Virus record (IMG/VR): IMGVR_UViG_3300042879_001279
Coordinates: 1 to 22,770 of that record
Length of the DNA stretch: 22,770 bases
From: a virus
Direction: 5' to 3' (one strand)
Numbering within the stretch: the first letter of the stretch is position 1; each line of letters starts with the position of its first letter. The notes below the pieces were generated by a model that was not told where the DNA came from, searched no databases, and saw nothing but the letters and a program-made list of their open reading frames with translations. A program made the position numbers and the translations under genes. Shown one piece after another: positions 7,273 to 15,665 of the stretch.

Positions 7273-9768
7273 CTAGGAATTTGGAGCCATTTTTTCCAAG
7301 TCAATTCCCCTGGAAAGCAAAAACCTAACTGCATTCTCTCTGAGCCTATCGCTCAATTTCGTGTCGTAAGCATCCCTGATAGCATCTTGAACATCAGATG
7401 GTTGTTTGCTTGCAAAGTCTTTTATCGCTTTCGACATGACTGTCTGTTGCGATGTTGGCTTGCCTGCCTTTGGCGATTCTTTTGGTTTCTGAGCCGAAGT
7501 CGGAGGCGAGTAGCTTCCAGCCGCACGCCCTGTACCTCCAAGACCTATTCCACCCATCGCCCTATTCTGATCCATGCTTCTTCGCATCTCCTTGAGCTCT
7601 TTAGTTGTCGGCAGCCCGAGTTCTTTTTGTTTCTCGTCGCTCATTGGCACTGGTGGTGGCGCTGTCGCACCCTGAAACGCCTGCTGTTGCCCAATAGCCT
7701 GTTCGCGAGCAGCCAATTCCTCGCCAGCTTGCATAGCTGCTTCAACTTCCCTACCAGCAGGACTGGTAAGCGAAGAACCTCCGTATTTTCTTGCAGGAGT
7801 CGCAGATTGAGGTGCGGTTGCGACGGACTGAGCGATTGGGCTCTGATACTGATAGTCAGCACCGGCAGCAGGAGCAGACGGGGAAACCACTGGAGCCTCT
7901 GGCAATGCGTTGTAAGCCGCCTGCTGCTCTGGCGTTGAAGCACCGGGGGAAACCTCAGCGGCAGGTTTCTTTTTGCCACCCATGATCGTAACGCTACCCT
8001 TGCGACCGCCCATAGCCGTCCCGGGCTTTCCGACTGGTTCATCGAACTCAAGTCCTCCTCCTGGTCGGATCGAAGCCGTGACGCGATTACCAGTTGCAGG
8101 ATTGATCCCGTAGTCAACGCCACCAAGCCCATAGCGACCCTTGAACTGACCGACGTTGCCAGTGTTTTGCTGCGGTGCTGGAGCTCGCATTGCGGCATAC
8201 ACGGGATTTTCCGGATTCAAAATGTTTGTTCCAGGGCTCCTGTCCATATTGGCAAGATCGTAAGCGGTATCCATATTGCTACCCATCGCAGCATCGAAGC
8301 CAGCTTTTCCAGTCAAAACTGGCTGCGCAACAGCACCTTGGGCACCAGCAGCTTGCTGACGGATGTAATCCGCACCTTGGCGATCGTACAAGCCTGGATC
8401 ACCAACAAACTCCCCTCGCTCGTTGTACATCGCATTTCTGCCAAGAGCAGTCACGCTCTGCCCCTGTGGGCTTATCGAAACATAACCTCTCGCCCCTCTT
8501 TTCTCTGGAGTTGTGGTAGGGGCGGTTTGCGGAGTTGCAACAGGTGTCGCCGGTGCGGCTTGTTGCGATGCTGCCTGCTGAGCCAACACTGGCTGAACCC
8601 CAAACACTGGTTTGCTACTGTAGTCTCCGGTAGGTTGATACGCCGACTGACCGACTGGAACTCCCATGCCGCCTTGTGCGTTGGATTGCGGTTGATAATC
8701 ACTTGGACCACCTAAGCCAGCTATAAGGTTCGGGATCCCCGGTTCACCGACAAGACGCATGGAGTTTTGCTGAATCTCACCTTGTGCGTTTGGTTGCCGT
8801 TGACCGCCGTTGAGCATCATCGAACGCGGACCAGTTTGGTCTATGTCAGGAACCCACTGTCCGTTTTCCCATTTGGAGTCTACTTGTGTGCCATCATTCA
8901 ACACATACTGCGGCGGCATAGACGCCAACACCATCTTTACGCCTTTTGGATTTTCCGGCCCCTGTCCTGGAAACCTGAAACCAGGTTGTATTTGCGTATG
9001 GCTGAATCGCGGATCGGATGACTGTGGTGGCATCTGCCCTTGCGGTTGCGGTGATCCGAAACCACCTTGTGCCAGCACCGTAGACGAACCAAACACCTGC
9101 GGCGAGGTGATCGACGCTTGCGGTTGACCAGCAGGAGGAGCACCTTGCTGCTGCTGACCTTGAGGTTGACCGAACAGGATTTTTTCGCGTGCGTCGCGAA
9201 TAGCTAAGGCTTCTCGTAGCCTTTGCTCGTATGGCTTTGGGCTTCCATCCGGATTGTTCGGGTCTACAAAACCCATAAATTTTTCTTCCAGCTTCGGATC
9301 GGCAGCAAACGCCTGAGCTGAGGTCATGGGTTGGCGAGGGCCGCTAGGCACCTGGCTTCTAGCCTCAACCATTTGCTGAGGATACCCCATGGACATCGCA
9401 ACTCGCATCTGGGCATCAAGTTGAGCCATGGCGTCTGCCATTTGTTCTGCGTTTAGCGATTTGTCTCGCATTACCGCGCCTTGCTCTTTCTCAATGTCGC
9501 GAATGTTTTTGATCATGGCAGGAGAAAAAGCACCGCTCCTAATCGCCTGATCGCGGAACTGCATCTGCTCGGCTCTTGATGGTTCGACTCTTTGAGGCTG
9601 GGCATTAAAATTGCGCATGGCTCCAAGCTGGCTTATCCTTGCTTGGTCGTTGCGCTGATCCAGGTCGTACTTGCGCTGTTGCATCAGCATTTGACCGCCG
9701 TACTTCTTCAGTTCGTTACTGCTCGGGGGCGCTACCGCCGCTGCGTCATACTGGAATCTAATTGGCAT
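7273..9768 (-). CDS. Pro/Gln/Ala-rich putative internal virion or structural protein, 831 aa
   Basis: Function not recognised. The N-terminus (about 1-130) is charged, Gln-rich and predicted helical (for example LKKYGGQMLMQQRKYDLDQR). Residues about 200-720 are low-complexity Pro, Gln, Gly, Ala and Ser sequence with short conserved-looking islands. The C-terminal 65 residues are Lys/Asp-rich and helical (SKAIKDFASKQPSDVQDAIR). I see no cysteine, no signal peptide and no transmembrane segment. ATG 9768 is preceded by a strong AAAGGAG at 9778-9784 with nine bases of spacing. It lies between the glycosyltransferase fusion (47-base gap) and the giant polyvalent gene (47-base gap). Position before the giant gene, composition and lack of cysteine suggest a virion component, perhaps internal or ejected. 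That is inference from context; a scaffold or assembly factor is an alternative. Confidence 0.75.
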   Translation of the reverse strand: MPIRFQYDAAAVAPPSSNELKKYGGQMLMQQRKYDLDQRNDQARISQLGAMRNFNAQPQRVEPSRAEQMQFRDQAIRSGAFSPAMIKNIRDIEKEQGAVMRDKSLNAEQMADAMAQLDAQMRVAMSMGYPQQMVEARSQVPSGPRQPMTSAQAFAADPKLEEKFMGFVDPNNPDGSPKPYEQRLREALAIRDAREKILFGQPQGQQQQGAPPAGQPQASITSPQVFGSSTVLAQGGFGSPQPQGQMPPQSSDPRFSHTQIQPGFRFPGQGPENPKGVKMVLASMPPQYVLNDGTQVDSKWENGQWVPDIDQTGPRSMMLNGGQRQPNAQGEIQQNSMRLVGEPGIPNLIAGLGGPSDYQPQSNAQGGMGVPVGQSAYQPTGDYSSKPVFGVQPVLAQQAASQQAAPATPVATPQTAPTTTPEKRGARGYVSISPQGQSVTALGRNAMYNERGEFVGDPGLYDRQGADYIRQQAAGAQGAVAQPVLTGKAGFDAAMGSNMDTAYDLANMDRSPGTNILNPENPVYAAMRAPAPQQNTGNVGQFKGRYGLGGVDYGINPATGNRVTASIRPGGGLEFDEPVGKPGTAMGGRKGSVTIMGGKKKPAAEVSPGASTPEQQAAYNALPEAPVVSPSAPAAGADYQYQSPIAQSVATAPQSATPARKYGGSSLTSPAGREVEAAMQAGEELAAREQAIGQQQAFQGATAPPPVPMSDEKQKELGLPTTKELKEMRRSMDQNRAMGGIGLGGTGRAAGSYSPPTSAQKPKESPKAGKPTSQQTVMSKAIKDFASKQPSDVQDAIRDAYDTKLSDRLRENAVRFLLSRGIDLEKMAPNS

Positions 9769-9815
9769 TTCGCAAAACTCCTTTGATTTACATTGTCTTT
9801 TTAGAGACTTACCAC

Positions 9816-11648
9816 CTAAATCGCAACCCCGTCGCTAAACGGCCTGTCTTTCCTCCAGGACTCCCAATACGGGTGCTCAACTGGAACTTTGTACTGCTGA
9901 TGCAGCATTTCCCTGCCAATTTGCAGGGATTCCTGTTTCCAGTGAACTGGGTGCGACTTATGGAAGAAAAACGGCTCGCCAATCCAACGTATTTTGGCTT
10001 TTATGCTCTCTAAGTGAATCGGAACCCACCAATCCCACATTGTCTGCCCGATCGCAAAATCCAGGTCTGGGAATGATTCTACATCCTCTGGGAACAATAA
10101 AAACGCATCAATTCCCCATCTTTCGATGTTTGTTTCAAATATCCCGTGATCGTAATTGTGCCGAAGTCCTATCAGTCTTTCCCTGGATTTTAACGCGTCG
10201 AGCAGTATCGACTGCGATCCGTGCATCTCAATGTCTGAATTTATCAGCAAAAACGCTCCGGAAACAATATGCAAAAGATCGTAAATCCTCGTAGTCGGTC
10301 GATCGTAAGAACTAGACTGTCGGCAAGGTACAAAATTGACATACGGATAGATCTCCCGCAACTGAGCAATGTCTCTCTCAGAGTTTCCAGCAACAACCCT
10401 CAATCCCATATCCACCCAAGACTGCAAACATCGCTCTTGAACCTTGATGTGATGCGGCAGAAGCGACAATGATGTCACGGCAGTAAGTCCGCTTATCGGA
10501 GGCTGAGGATTCTTGATCGAAAGGTGGTCAGAAACCCTCTTGACCGTCGAAAGCTTTTGCGTGCTGGCTGAGGCGTGTACTATCCATGCGCCACGAACAC
10601 CATCCTCAAATGGCGTTATTGGCTGGCTGTGCTTTCCGTACCAATACTGCCAATTGGCTTGGTGCGGTAGCGCGTCAACGCGGAAATTGTTGCGATTGAT
10701 GTGACCTTCAATCCACACTTGTTCGGCGAAGCGAGACGTTCCTATTTCAACAGTCGGTCGTATCCAAATGTGCTTTGCCTCTCCGCGAGTGATCACCACG
10801 CCAGTGTTGAAGGCGGTTTCCAATATCGGGATATCCACGCCAGAGAGCCTGGACACTCTCTTGCGCTCTTCATTGATGATCGACGGGGATCTCAAAACAC
10901 CGTAATCGTCATGGATCACAACCTCGCCTTTGAACATGCTGAACAAGTCTGGGCAGTTATCAGTGATGATGCAGTCGGCATCCACAAACATCACTTCGTC
11001 GTACTGCTTGGCAAACTCGTAAACCCTAAACTTCTCCATCGGCCCCCAAGTCTCAGTATCGTTGTCCAGGTCGATCAGATCGGCGTTTACCCTGTCAGCG
11101 TAAGCCTGCATGTGCGATCTGGTGGTAGCAAGTATCTGCGAAAACTCCACGCCGTTTGCCACGGTGATGACAGCTCGGGTCTTTCCGGTGCTAGGTCTTC
11201 GATTGCGCCAAAGCATGTAGGCTCGATCCAGCGATACGGTAGGCTTGTCAAGCGTTAGGTTCACCTCGTTGTGAAACTCGACTGTAAACTCAAACCACTC
11301 CTCTGGTGATCCGTAGCGAGGCGGAATCTTCTTGAGTATCGCATCAACTTTCTTCTTGCACTCGCACCCGTTGGGCATGTACTTTTTGAAATCTTCGAAT
11401 AGTTCAGGCGTTCCATGCTCGATCCGATGCAACTTCGACCAAGCCTTTCGACCCTCTATGGCTTTCCTTGTCTGGTAGTCATGCAGACTTTTTTTCGTGT
11501 TTCGCTTTACGGTAATGGTCGTCACCCACCCGTTCTTCCCAAAAACGGCACCGCACGCGCAGACGTAGGGTCGTATGTCATTCGAGCAATACTGATCGCA
11601 ATGCGGACATTTACAAGTTCCTACAGTCTTTTCCTGAGCAGCAATCAT
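9816..11648 (-). CDS. Multidomain protein: zinc ribbon, Erv/ALR-like fold, GT8-like glycosyltransferase, second glycosyltransferase-like domain
   Basis: Domains in order for 610 residues. (1) Residues 12-36: zinc ribbon with CPHC (14-17) and CAC (30-32). (2) Residues 65-147: GRKAWSKLH (66-74), GCECKKK (94-100), LKKIPP (105-110) and HNEVNLTLDKP (126-136) follow the order of Erv/ALR sulfhydryl oxidases, but the cysteine pair is CxC rather than CxxC. (3) Residues 155-365: nucleotide-sugar transferase fold of GT8 type, with the metal-binding DAD motif (223-225, in VMFVDADCII) and NTGVVI (281-286). (4) Residues 385-575: a second glycosyltransferase-like domain with LLINSDIEM (467-475), WDWW (538-541) and FFFHKSHPVHW. 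ATG 11648 overlaps the upstream gene by 38 bases; GGTGAG precedes it and no later start keeps the zinc ribbon. Likely role: glycosylation of virion or host components. Acceptor and sugar are unknown. Confidence 0.8.
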   Translation of the reverse strand: MIAAQEKTVGTCKCPHCDQYCSNDIRPYVCACGAVFGKNGWVTTITVKRNTKKSLHDYQTRKAIEGRKAWSKLHRIEHGTPELFEDFKKYMPNGCECKKKVDAILKKIPPRYGSPEEWFEFTVEFHNEVNLTLDKPTVSLDRAYMLWRNRRPSTGKTRAVITVANGVEFSQILATTRSHMQAYADRVNADLIDLDNDTETWGPMEKFRVYEFAKQYDEVMFVDADCIITDNCPDLFSMFKGEVVIHDDYGVLRSPSIINEERKRVSRLSGVDIPILETAFNTGVVITRGEAKHIWIRPTVEIGTSRFAEQVWIEGHINRNNFRVDALPHQANWQYWYGKHSQPITPFEDGVRGAWIVHASASTQKLSTVKRVSDHLSIKNPQPPISGLTAVTSLSLLPHHIKVQERCLQSWVDMGLRVVAGNSERDIAQLREIYPYVNFVPCRQSSSYDRPTTRIYDLLHIVSGAFLLINSDIEMHGSQSILLDALKSRERLIGLRHNYDHGIFETNIERWGIDAFLLFPEDVESFPDLDFAIGQTMWDWWVPIHLESIKAKIRWIGEPFFFHKSHPVHWKQESLQIGREMLHQQYKVPVEHPYWESWRKDRPFSDGVAI

Positions 11649-12834
11649 CAGAACTCACCGTGATGTAGTATTCGCAAGACCCTGTTCCAAAATAGACATT
11701 GCGACAAAAACAAGCCAAATCGCTATCTGCGATCCAATACGGCCCAAACAAAAAGCAAGCTTCTCCGGTTTCGCTCGAGCAGTTGTAATCTGTTGCGTAC
11801 CGAGTGCTTGGCCCCTCTCCACTTTCCGTGCAACCGCCAGTGTTTGCCAAAACGTACTTTTCGTTGCCTTCCCCGATAGAACAAGTAAAGCTAACGACAA
11901 AGAAGCCGCAGCATTTTGTGCCTTCGTGCTTCCACGTATCATCCACTCGATCATACTCGATCTCGAAGCAACATGGTTCCAAGTTTTCAAGCCTAGCGCA
12001 TCCAGTTGGATCTGTCCAAATGCAAACATTGAGCACGGGAGGTAGTTCTATTCCGTCATTTGTTCCATAGGTCGTGTTGTCATCACAAAGGCACAGTCCA
12101 CACCGAGGACAATTCAAGTCTCTGGTTTTAGGTGGATTACTATTATAGTGTCGATAGAACTCAAAGTCGTCCGCAAGCATATCCTCTTCGCTCATGCCAA
12201 AACCGCTATACCAGCCGTTTTCAAACAACCCTTGAGACTTCATCGAGATGGATCCAAGTATCGAGTCCTCAACACCAGCACAGAAACTATCCTCGTCGAT
12301 CGCTGCGTAGAACCTCCTAGACGTTCCTGTCTCCGAAAATATCTGCAACTCCTTTAGTATCGTTTCGTTCCCGCCGCTTCCGATACCAAGCCTTATCCAA
12401 CTTCGATCAATTGGGTCGGGAGATCCGCCAAAAACACCACCGAGCCTCTCATACTCTGCGAAATAGTAGGATGTCGGCTCGCACACAACAGGATCGCCAG
12501 AGTCGGTCTTTACGACATTCAAGTAGAGTCGCCACTTCTGACCGCTGGAATACTCAGAGTATGCTCTTGGTTCTTCCTCTTGCGTAACGATCGACACGTA
12601 CATCGACCCAACTTCATCTGGGTGCTTCACGCTACAGACAGCTATCGCGTCTGGCACCTCGCAGCGAGCTCTCCAAGTCGGCACATCAACCGTGTAGTAG
12701 TCGCCTGGGTTGTCGCACCAGCCTTTACCAGAAAAAGGGGCTGACACTCGCTTCCCTAGAGGAGTTCCCGGCTCGTCTCTCGTGAAATCATCCGAGAATA
12801 TCAGGCATTCAACGCAACAGCATCTTCGTGACAC
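11611..12834 (-). CDS. Cysteine-rich protein with jelly-roll-like N-terminal region, 407 aa
   Basis: About 29 of 407 residues are cysteine, starting with CCC at 5-7. Residues 11-230 begin FSDDFTRDEPGTPLG and continue W-x-GDYYTVD, which recalls LamG/concanavalin-like jelly-roll domains of the DDFxR...LGxxW type. The C-terminal half (240-407) is dense in cysteine, with CPRCGLCLC (242-250), CC pairs near 284, 304 and 400, and a pattern I associate from memory with planctomycete and phage-like proteins. It could be a disulfide-stabilised or metal-binding appendage. The start is GTG at 12834, preceded by GAGG at 12841-12844 with six bases of spacing. It lies 16 bases after the preceding gene and overlaps the next by 38 bases. 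There is no clear signal peptide, so any disulfides would have to form in the virion or with a dedicated oxidase. Exact function unknown. Confidence 0.72.
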   Translation of the reverse strand: MSRRCCCVECLIFSDDFTRDEPGTPLGKRVSAPFSGKGWCDNPGDYYTVDVPTWRARCEVPDAIAVCSVKHPDEVGSMYVSIVTQEEEPRAYSEYSSGQKWRLYLNVVKTDSGDPVVCEPTSYYFAEYERLGGVFGGSPDPIDRSWIRLGIGSGGNETILKELQIFSETGTSRRFYAAIDEDSFCAGVEDSILGSISMKSQGLFENGWYSGFGMSEEDMLADDFEFYRHYNSNPPKTRDLNCPRCGLCLCDDNTTYGTNDGIELPPVLNVCIWTDPTGCARLENLEPCCFEIEYDRVDDTWKHEGTKCCGFFVVSFTCSIGEGNEKYVLANTGGCTESGEGPSTRYATDYNCSSETGEACFLFGPYWIADSDLACFCRNVYFGTGSCEYYITVSSDDCCSGKDCRNL

Positions 12835-12844
12835 CTAGTACCTC
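12835..12844 (-). promoter_or_regulatory. Ribosome binding site supporting the GTG start at 12834
   Basis: GAGG on the minus strand at 12844-12841, then six bases, then GTG. The next in-frame ATG lies about 77 codons inside and would remove the CCC segment and much of the jelly-roll, so the GTG is preferred. Confidence 0.5.
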
Positions 12845-12850
12845 GACAGC

Positions 12851-13636
12851 CTATTCTTTGCACTCACAATCATCCTCCCCTTCTGGTTCGCACTCGCACG
12901 GAAGAATTTCATCCGGATCACACTTGGCATCAATTATCCAATACTTACCCTCTTGGAACAAAACCAAACCTTTCGTCCCAGCCACCATTTCATCCGATGC
13001 GCCAGTCGGGTCGTATATGTCTGCTAGGTGCGGCCACTTGCCTGTCATTTGACGCACGCAAGCCGAGCACTTCCCTTCTCCAGTGTCAAAATCTTCCTGC
13101 GATTGGAATTGGAACAGCTTAGTTTCTGTATGGACTAGCATCCAGTTGATCACTTTTCCATTGTGATCCATTAGTATCGATATCTCGTCCTCAAGGCATT
13201 TCGGATGACCACCATAAGGGGATGCGTCAACGACACCTGAGTTTTGCCCTACTCTCCATTTAACCTCAATCGGAGACGGGGGGACATAATGCACATCAAC
13301 ATCTGCAATTCCCTGCGTTGGCAAAAACGCTGGAAACACTTCCCCAATGCGATATCGCTTCGCACCACCCTCGGTGACTCTGCATCCAAACGGCTTTGCT
13401 ACTGAAATTCCAGGCTTCTCGGAATTGTTTTCTGCGTAATCAATGAATTTGAGTATTCTCGGGTCGAATCCCCGACATACGACATGATTCTCGTATTTGT
13501 CCTCGCATGCAATCTGAACCATTGCGCAATAAGGCCACTCTCCGTGCAACTGCAAGTCGTCATGATCACCACGCATCGCATTGAACGGCGAGGGGATCTG
13601 AAAACCTGGAGTTGGACGGCGCTTCTTACGAAACAT
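12851..13636 (-). CDS. Hypothetical virion-associated protein with acidic Cys tail, 261 aa
   Basis: Not recognised. The N-terminus is basic (MFRKKRRPTPGF) with no membrane segment. The middle is predicted mixed alpha/beta. A CSAC motif lies at 190-193. The last 25 residues form an acidic tail with five cysteines (PCECEPEGEDDCECKE), a possible metal-binding or disulfide knot. It has about 12 cysteines in total. ATG 13636 follows the stop of the coiled-coil gene by one base (TAA-G-ATG), which suggests translational coupling; no strong Shine-Dalgarno sequence is visible. With the Cys-rich gene 16 bases downstream it forms a cysteine-bearing pair between the fibre genes and the glycosyltransferase fusion. 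Probably a structural or assembly protein of the tail region, by context only. Confidence 0.7.
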   Translation of the reverse strand: MFRKKRRPTPGFQIPSPFNAMRGDHDDLQLHGEWPYCAMVQIACEDKYENHVVCRGFDPRILKFIDYAENNSEKPGISVAKPFGCRVTEGGAKRYRIGEVFPAFLPTQGIADVDVHYVPPSPIEVKWRVGQNSGVVDASPYGGHPKCLEDEISILMDHNGKVINWMLVHTETKLFQFQSQEDFDTGEGKCSACVRQMTGKWPHLADIYDPTGASDEMVAGTKGLVLFQEGKYWIIDAKCDPDEILPCECEPEGEDDCECKE

Positions 13637-13637
13637 C

Positions 13638-15650
13638 TTAGTTCGGCGTTAGCCAGCCTCCACCACTGTCGCCAAGACCGGCAATCATCTTCGCCATGTC
13701 GTTCCACTGAGGCCCGATATCTTCGCGTCGTTCGACAAACGCATAGACAGCCATAAGCAACTTGTTTCGCTCGTCGAGTTGGTATGTCATAAGCCGCATG
13801 TTTTCGGCAGCCACCGACTTCCACCCTTCAAGACGCTGAACCTTGGTGTTGACCATCTCGGCAATCGCTCTGTGCTTGTGCTCCGCAAGAGCGTTGGCGT
13901 TTTGCATGAGAAGGACAGCGTATCGCTCCTTGCCACTCATTAAGGCGGTCAGAGCGTTCTGAATCTGCCCGAGTAGCGTGTGTTTCTCAGCCATTTCAGT
14001 CTTTGTGATATCCTGGGAAGCAACATACTGACGCTGGGTGCTTTCCAGGAATTGCGCTTCGATCTGCTGAATCCTTTCGTAACGCCTGTTGGCTTCCTCG
14101 GTGTCCCACTTGGCAAAAACGTCTCGAAGCTGATAAATGCGATCTATTGAGTCGATCGTTCTTTGTCTAACATCCTGCAACTTGCCGTAGAGATTAGAAC
14201 TGACCTCAATCCCGTATTTGTTGTTTGCGTCTTTGGAGGCGAAAACAGCCTGCCTTCCCGCCAAGATCCTGTTGGTCGCATCGGTTCGAAGCGAGTAGAT
14301 GTTATTGACGAATGTTGCTTGATAGCGTAGCACTTCCTGGCGAACAGCGTGTAGCCTGTCCACGCCATCAAGTTTCCTTGCTCGCATGGCAACCTGCTGC
14401 TCGTAAAGGCGGTGCTGGTTGTCAAGCTTCTCGCGATTCAATCGGTCGTTGAGAATCTGAATCTGCTCATCTTTATCCCTCTGGTTCCTTGCTGTGACAT
14501 CGATGGGCATTGTCGCCATTGACAAACCCCTACTTACAAGCATCTGCAATTGAGACGAAAGGCTCGACGCAAACTGCTCGTTTATTCTTGCTAAGTCGGT
14601 CTGCCCGAGATTGGTCAAGAAGCCTTTTGCTAGTTGAGCGTGAGTGGCGTAATCGGTTTCTAGCAGACTAAGGATTGCGTTGTAATCACCAGCATACTGA
14701 GACAGCGTGCTACCGAAACCGTCGTTTGCTTGCTCAAGATCCAATGCAACTTTTTGGTAATCGTCCTCAAGTTGCACAAGTATCGCTTCAACCTGATCCA
14801 CATAGACATCAACATCCGACGAAACCTTAGCCAACTGCGCATCGATGCTTGCTGCATGCGCCGTGTAATTGCCGGAAAGTATCGCAAACGCTTGATCGTA
14901 TTCTGCTATGTGGTTATCCAGGGTGCTGTCGAGAGAAGAAATCTTCGAAAGCACATCACCCAGGTAAGCCGCGAAGTTTTGATCCAACTCAGCAAGCCTG
15001 CTGTTGTAGTTGTTGACATAAGTCGCAAGGTTTGTGCTTTGCTCAGCGAAAAGAGCTTCGATATCCGCAGCGTTGTCGCTGGCATTAGTTTCCAGGTCGC
15101 CAAGCCTCGTAAGCATTTCATCAAGGGCAATCTTGGCGTTGTTTGCATCAATGACAACCTGAGCCTGATTGTCTGTAATCATTGTCTCGATCGCTGTCAT
15201 GTATTCGTCGAGATCTGTCAGAAACACTCCAGACTGTGCATTCTGCTCGTCGATTTGTGCATCAAACTGCTGATGGGAGCTATCCACCATGTTTGTCATG
15301 CTTGCCAAAACATCGTTGTAACGTATCTGGTTTGCTGTCCTGGCGTTATTCGCTTCGAGCGTGAATGAATTGCACAAGCTCAGCAAAACACCAGATGGAG
15401 TAAGACCCTCCTTTTTAACTGAGAAATAGTTAGTCGGAGGGACAGTGGTGTTGTCCTGACGGATATTGGTAATCTCGAAACCCTGGGCAACAAGCCAACC
15501 CATGACGTTTTCTGGAACGTCGCTGATTGTTTGAGTAGCAAACCATTGCGCAATCGAGACGAAGGGGTTTACGACTCTCGGCACAACGAGAGGCAGAGTT
15601 TGATTTGGGTTAATCTCTGGTACTTTGTTAACGTCGTTTTCTGTCGACAC
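13638..15650 (-). CDS. Long coiled-coil virion protein (tape-measure, internal or fibre-like), 670 aa
   Basis: Residues about 100-620 are almost wholly alpha-helical with heptad-like spacing and no proline stretch. The Asp/Ala/Leu-rich first half (for example NHIAEYDQAFAILSGNYTAH) is followed by a more basic second half rich in Arg, Gln and Glu. The N-terminal 95 residues are globular and proline-containing (LPLVVPRVVNPFVSIAQWF). The C-terminus is short and Gly-rich, ending WLTPN. One cysteine is visible, near residue 93. The start is GTG at 15650, with AAAGGG at 15658-15663 and seven bases of spacing; the next ATG is 49 codons inside and would cut the conserved-looking N-terminus. It lies 15 bases after the tail fibre gene. 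Candidates are a tail fibre shaft or tail-needle-like coiled coil, an internal virion protein, or a tape measure. The short-tail context argues against a classical tape measure. Confidence 0.75.
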   Translation of the reverse strand: MSTENDVNKVPEINPNQTLPLVVPRVVNPFVSIAQWFATQTISDVPENVMGWLVAQGFEITNIRQDNTTVPPTNYFSVKKEGLTPSGVLLSLCNSFTLEANNARTANQIRYNDVLASMTNMVDSSHQQFDAQIDEQNAQSGVFLTDLDEYMTAIETMITDNQAQVVIDANNAKIALDEMLTRLGDLETNASDNAADIEALFAEQSTNLATYVNNYNSRLAELDQNFAAYLGDVLSKISSLDSTLDNHIAEYDQAFAILSGNYTAHAASIDAQLAKVSSDVDVYVDQVEAILVQLEDDYQKVALDLEQANDGFGSTLSQYAGDYNAILSLLETDYATHAQLAKGFLTNLGQTDLARINEQFASSLSSQLQMLVSRGLSMATMPIDVTARNQRDKDEQIQILNDRLNREKLDNQHRLYEQQVAMRARKLDGVDRLHAVRQEVLRYQATFVNNIYSLRTDATNRILAGRQAVFASKDANNKYGIEVSSNLYGKLQDVRQRTIDSIDRIYQLRDVFAKWDTEEANRRYERIQQIEAQFLESTQRQYVASQDITKTEMAEKHTLLGQIQNALTALMSGKERYAVLLMQNANALAEHKHRAIAEMVNTKVQRLEGWKSVAAENMRLMTYQLDERNKLLMAVYAFVERREDIGPQWNDMAKMIAGLGDSGGGWLTPN

Positions 15651-15663
15651 GATTAAACCCTTT
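15651..15663 (-). promoter_or_regulatory. Ribosome binding site supporting the GTG start at 15650
   Basis: AAAGGG on the minus strand at 15663-15658, followed by seven bases and GTG. It lies partly over the end of the upstream spacer, next to the fibre gene's stop. Confidence 0.5.
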
Positions 15664-15665
15664 CA

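Noticed and set aside
9769-9815. Possible terminator after the glycosyltransferase fusion (GTCT...AGAC)
   Set aside because: The stem is only four base pairs with no following T-run, and a strong ribosome binding site for the next gene follows at once.
14730-15368. 212-codon plus-strand frame opposite the coiled-coil gene
   Set aside because: Antisense shadow of a helical gene, with composition rich in Cys, Val and Arg and no recognisable domain.
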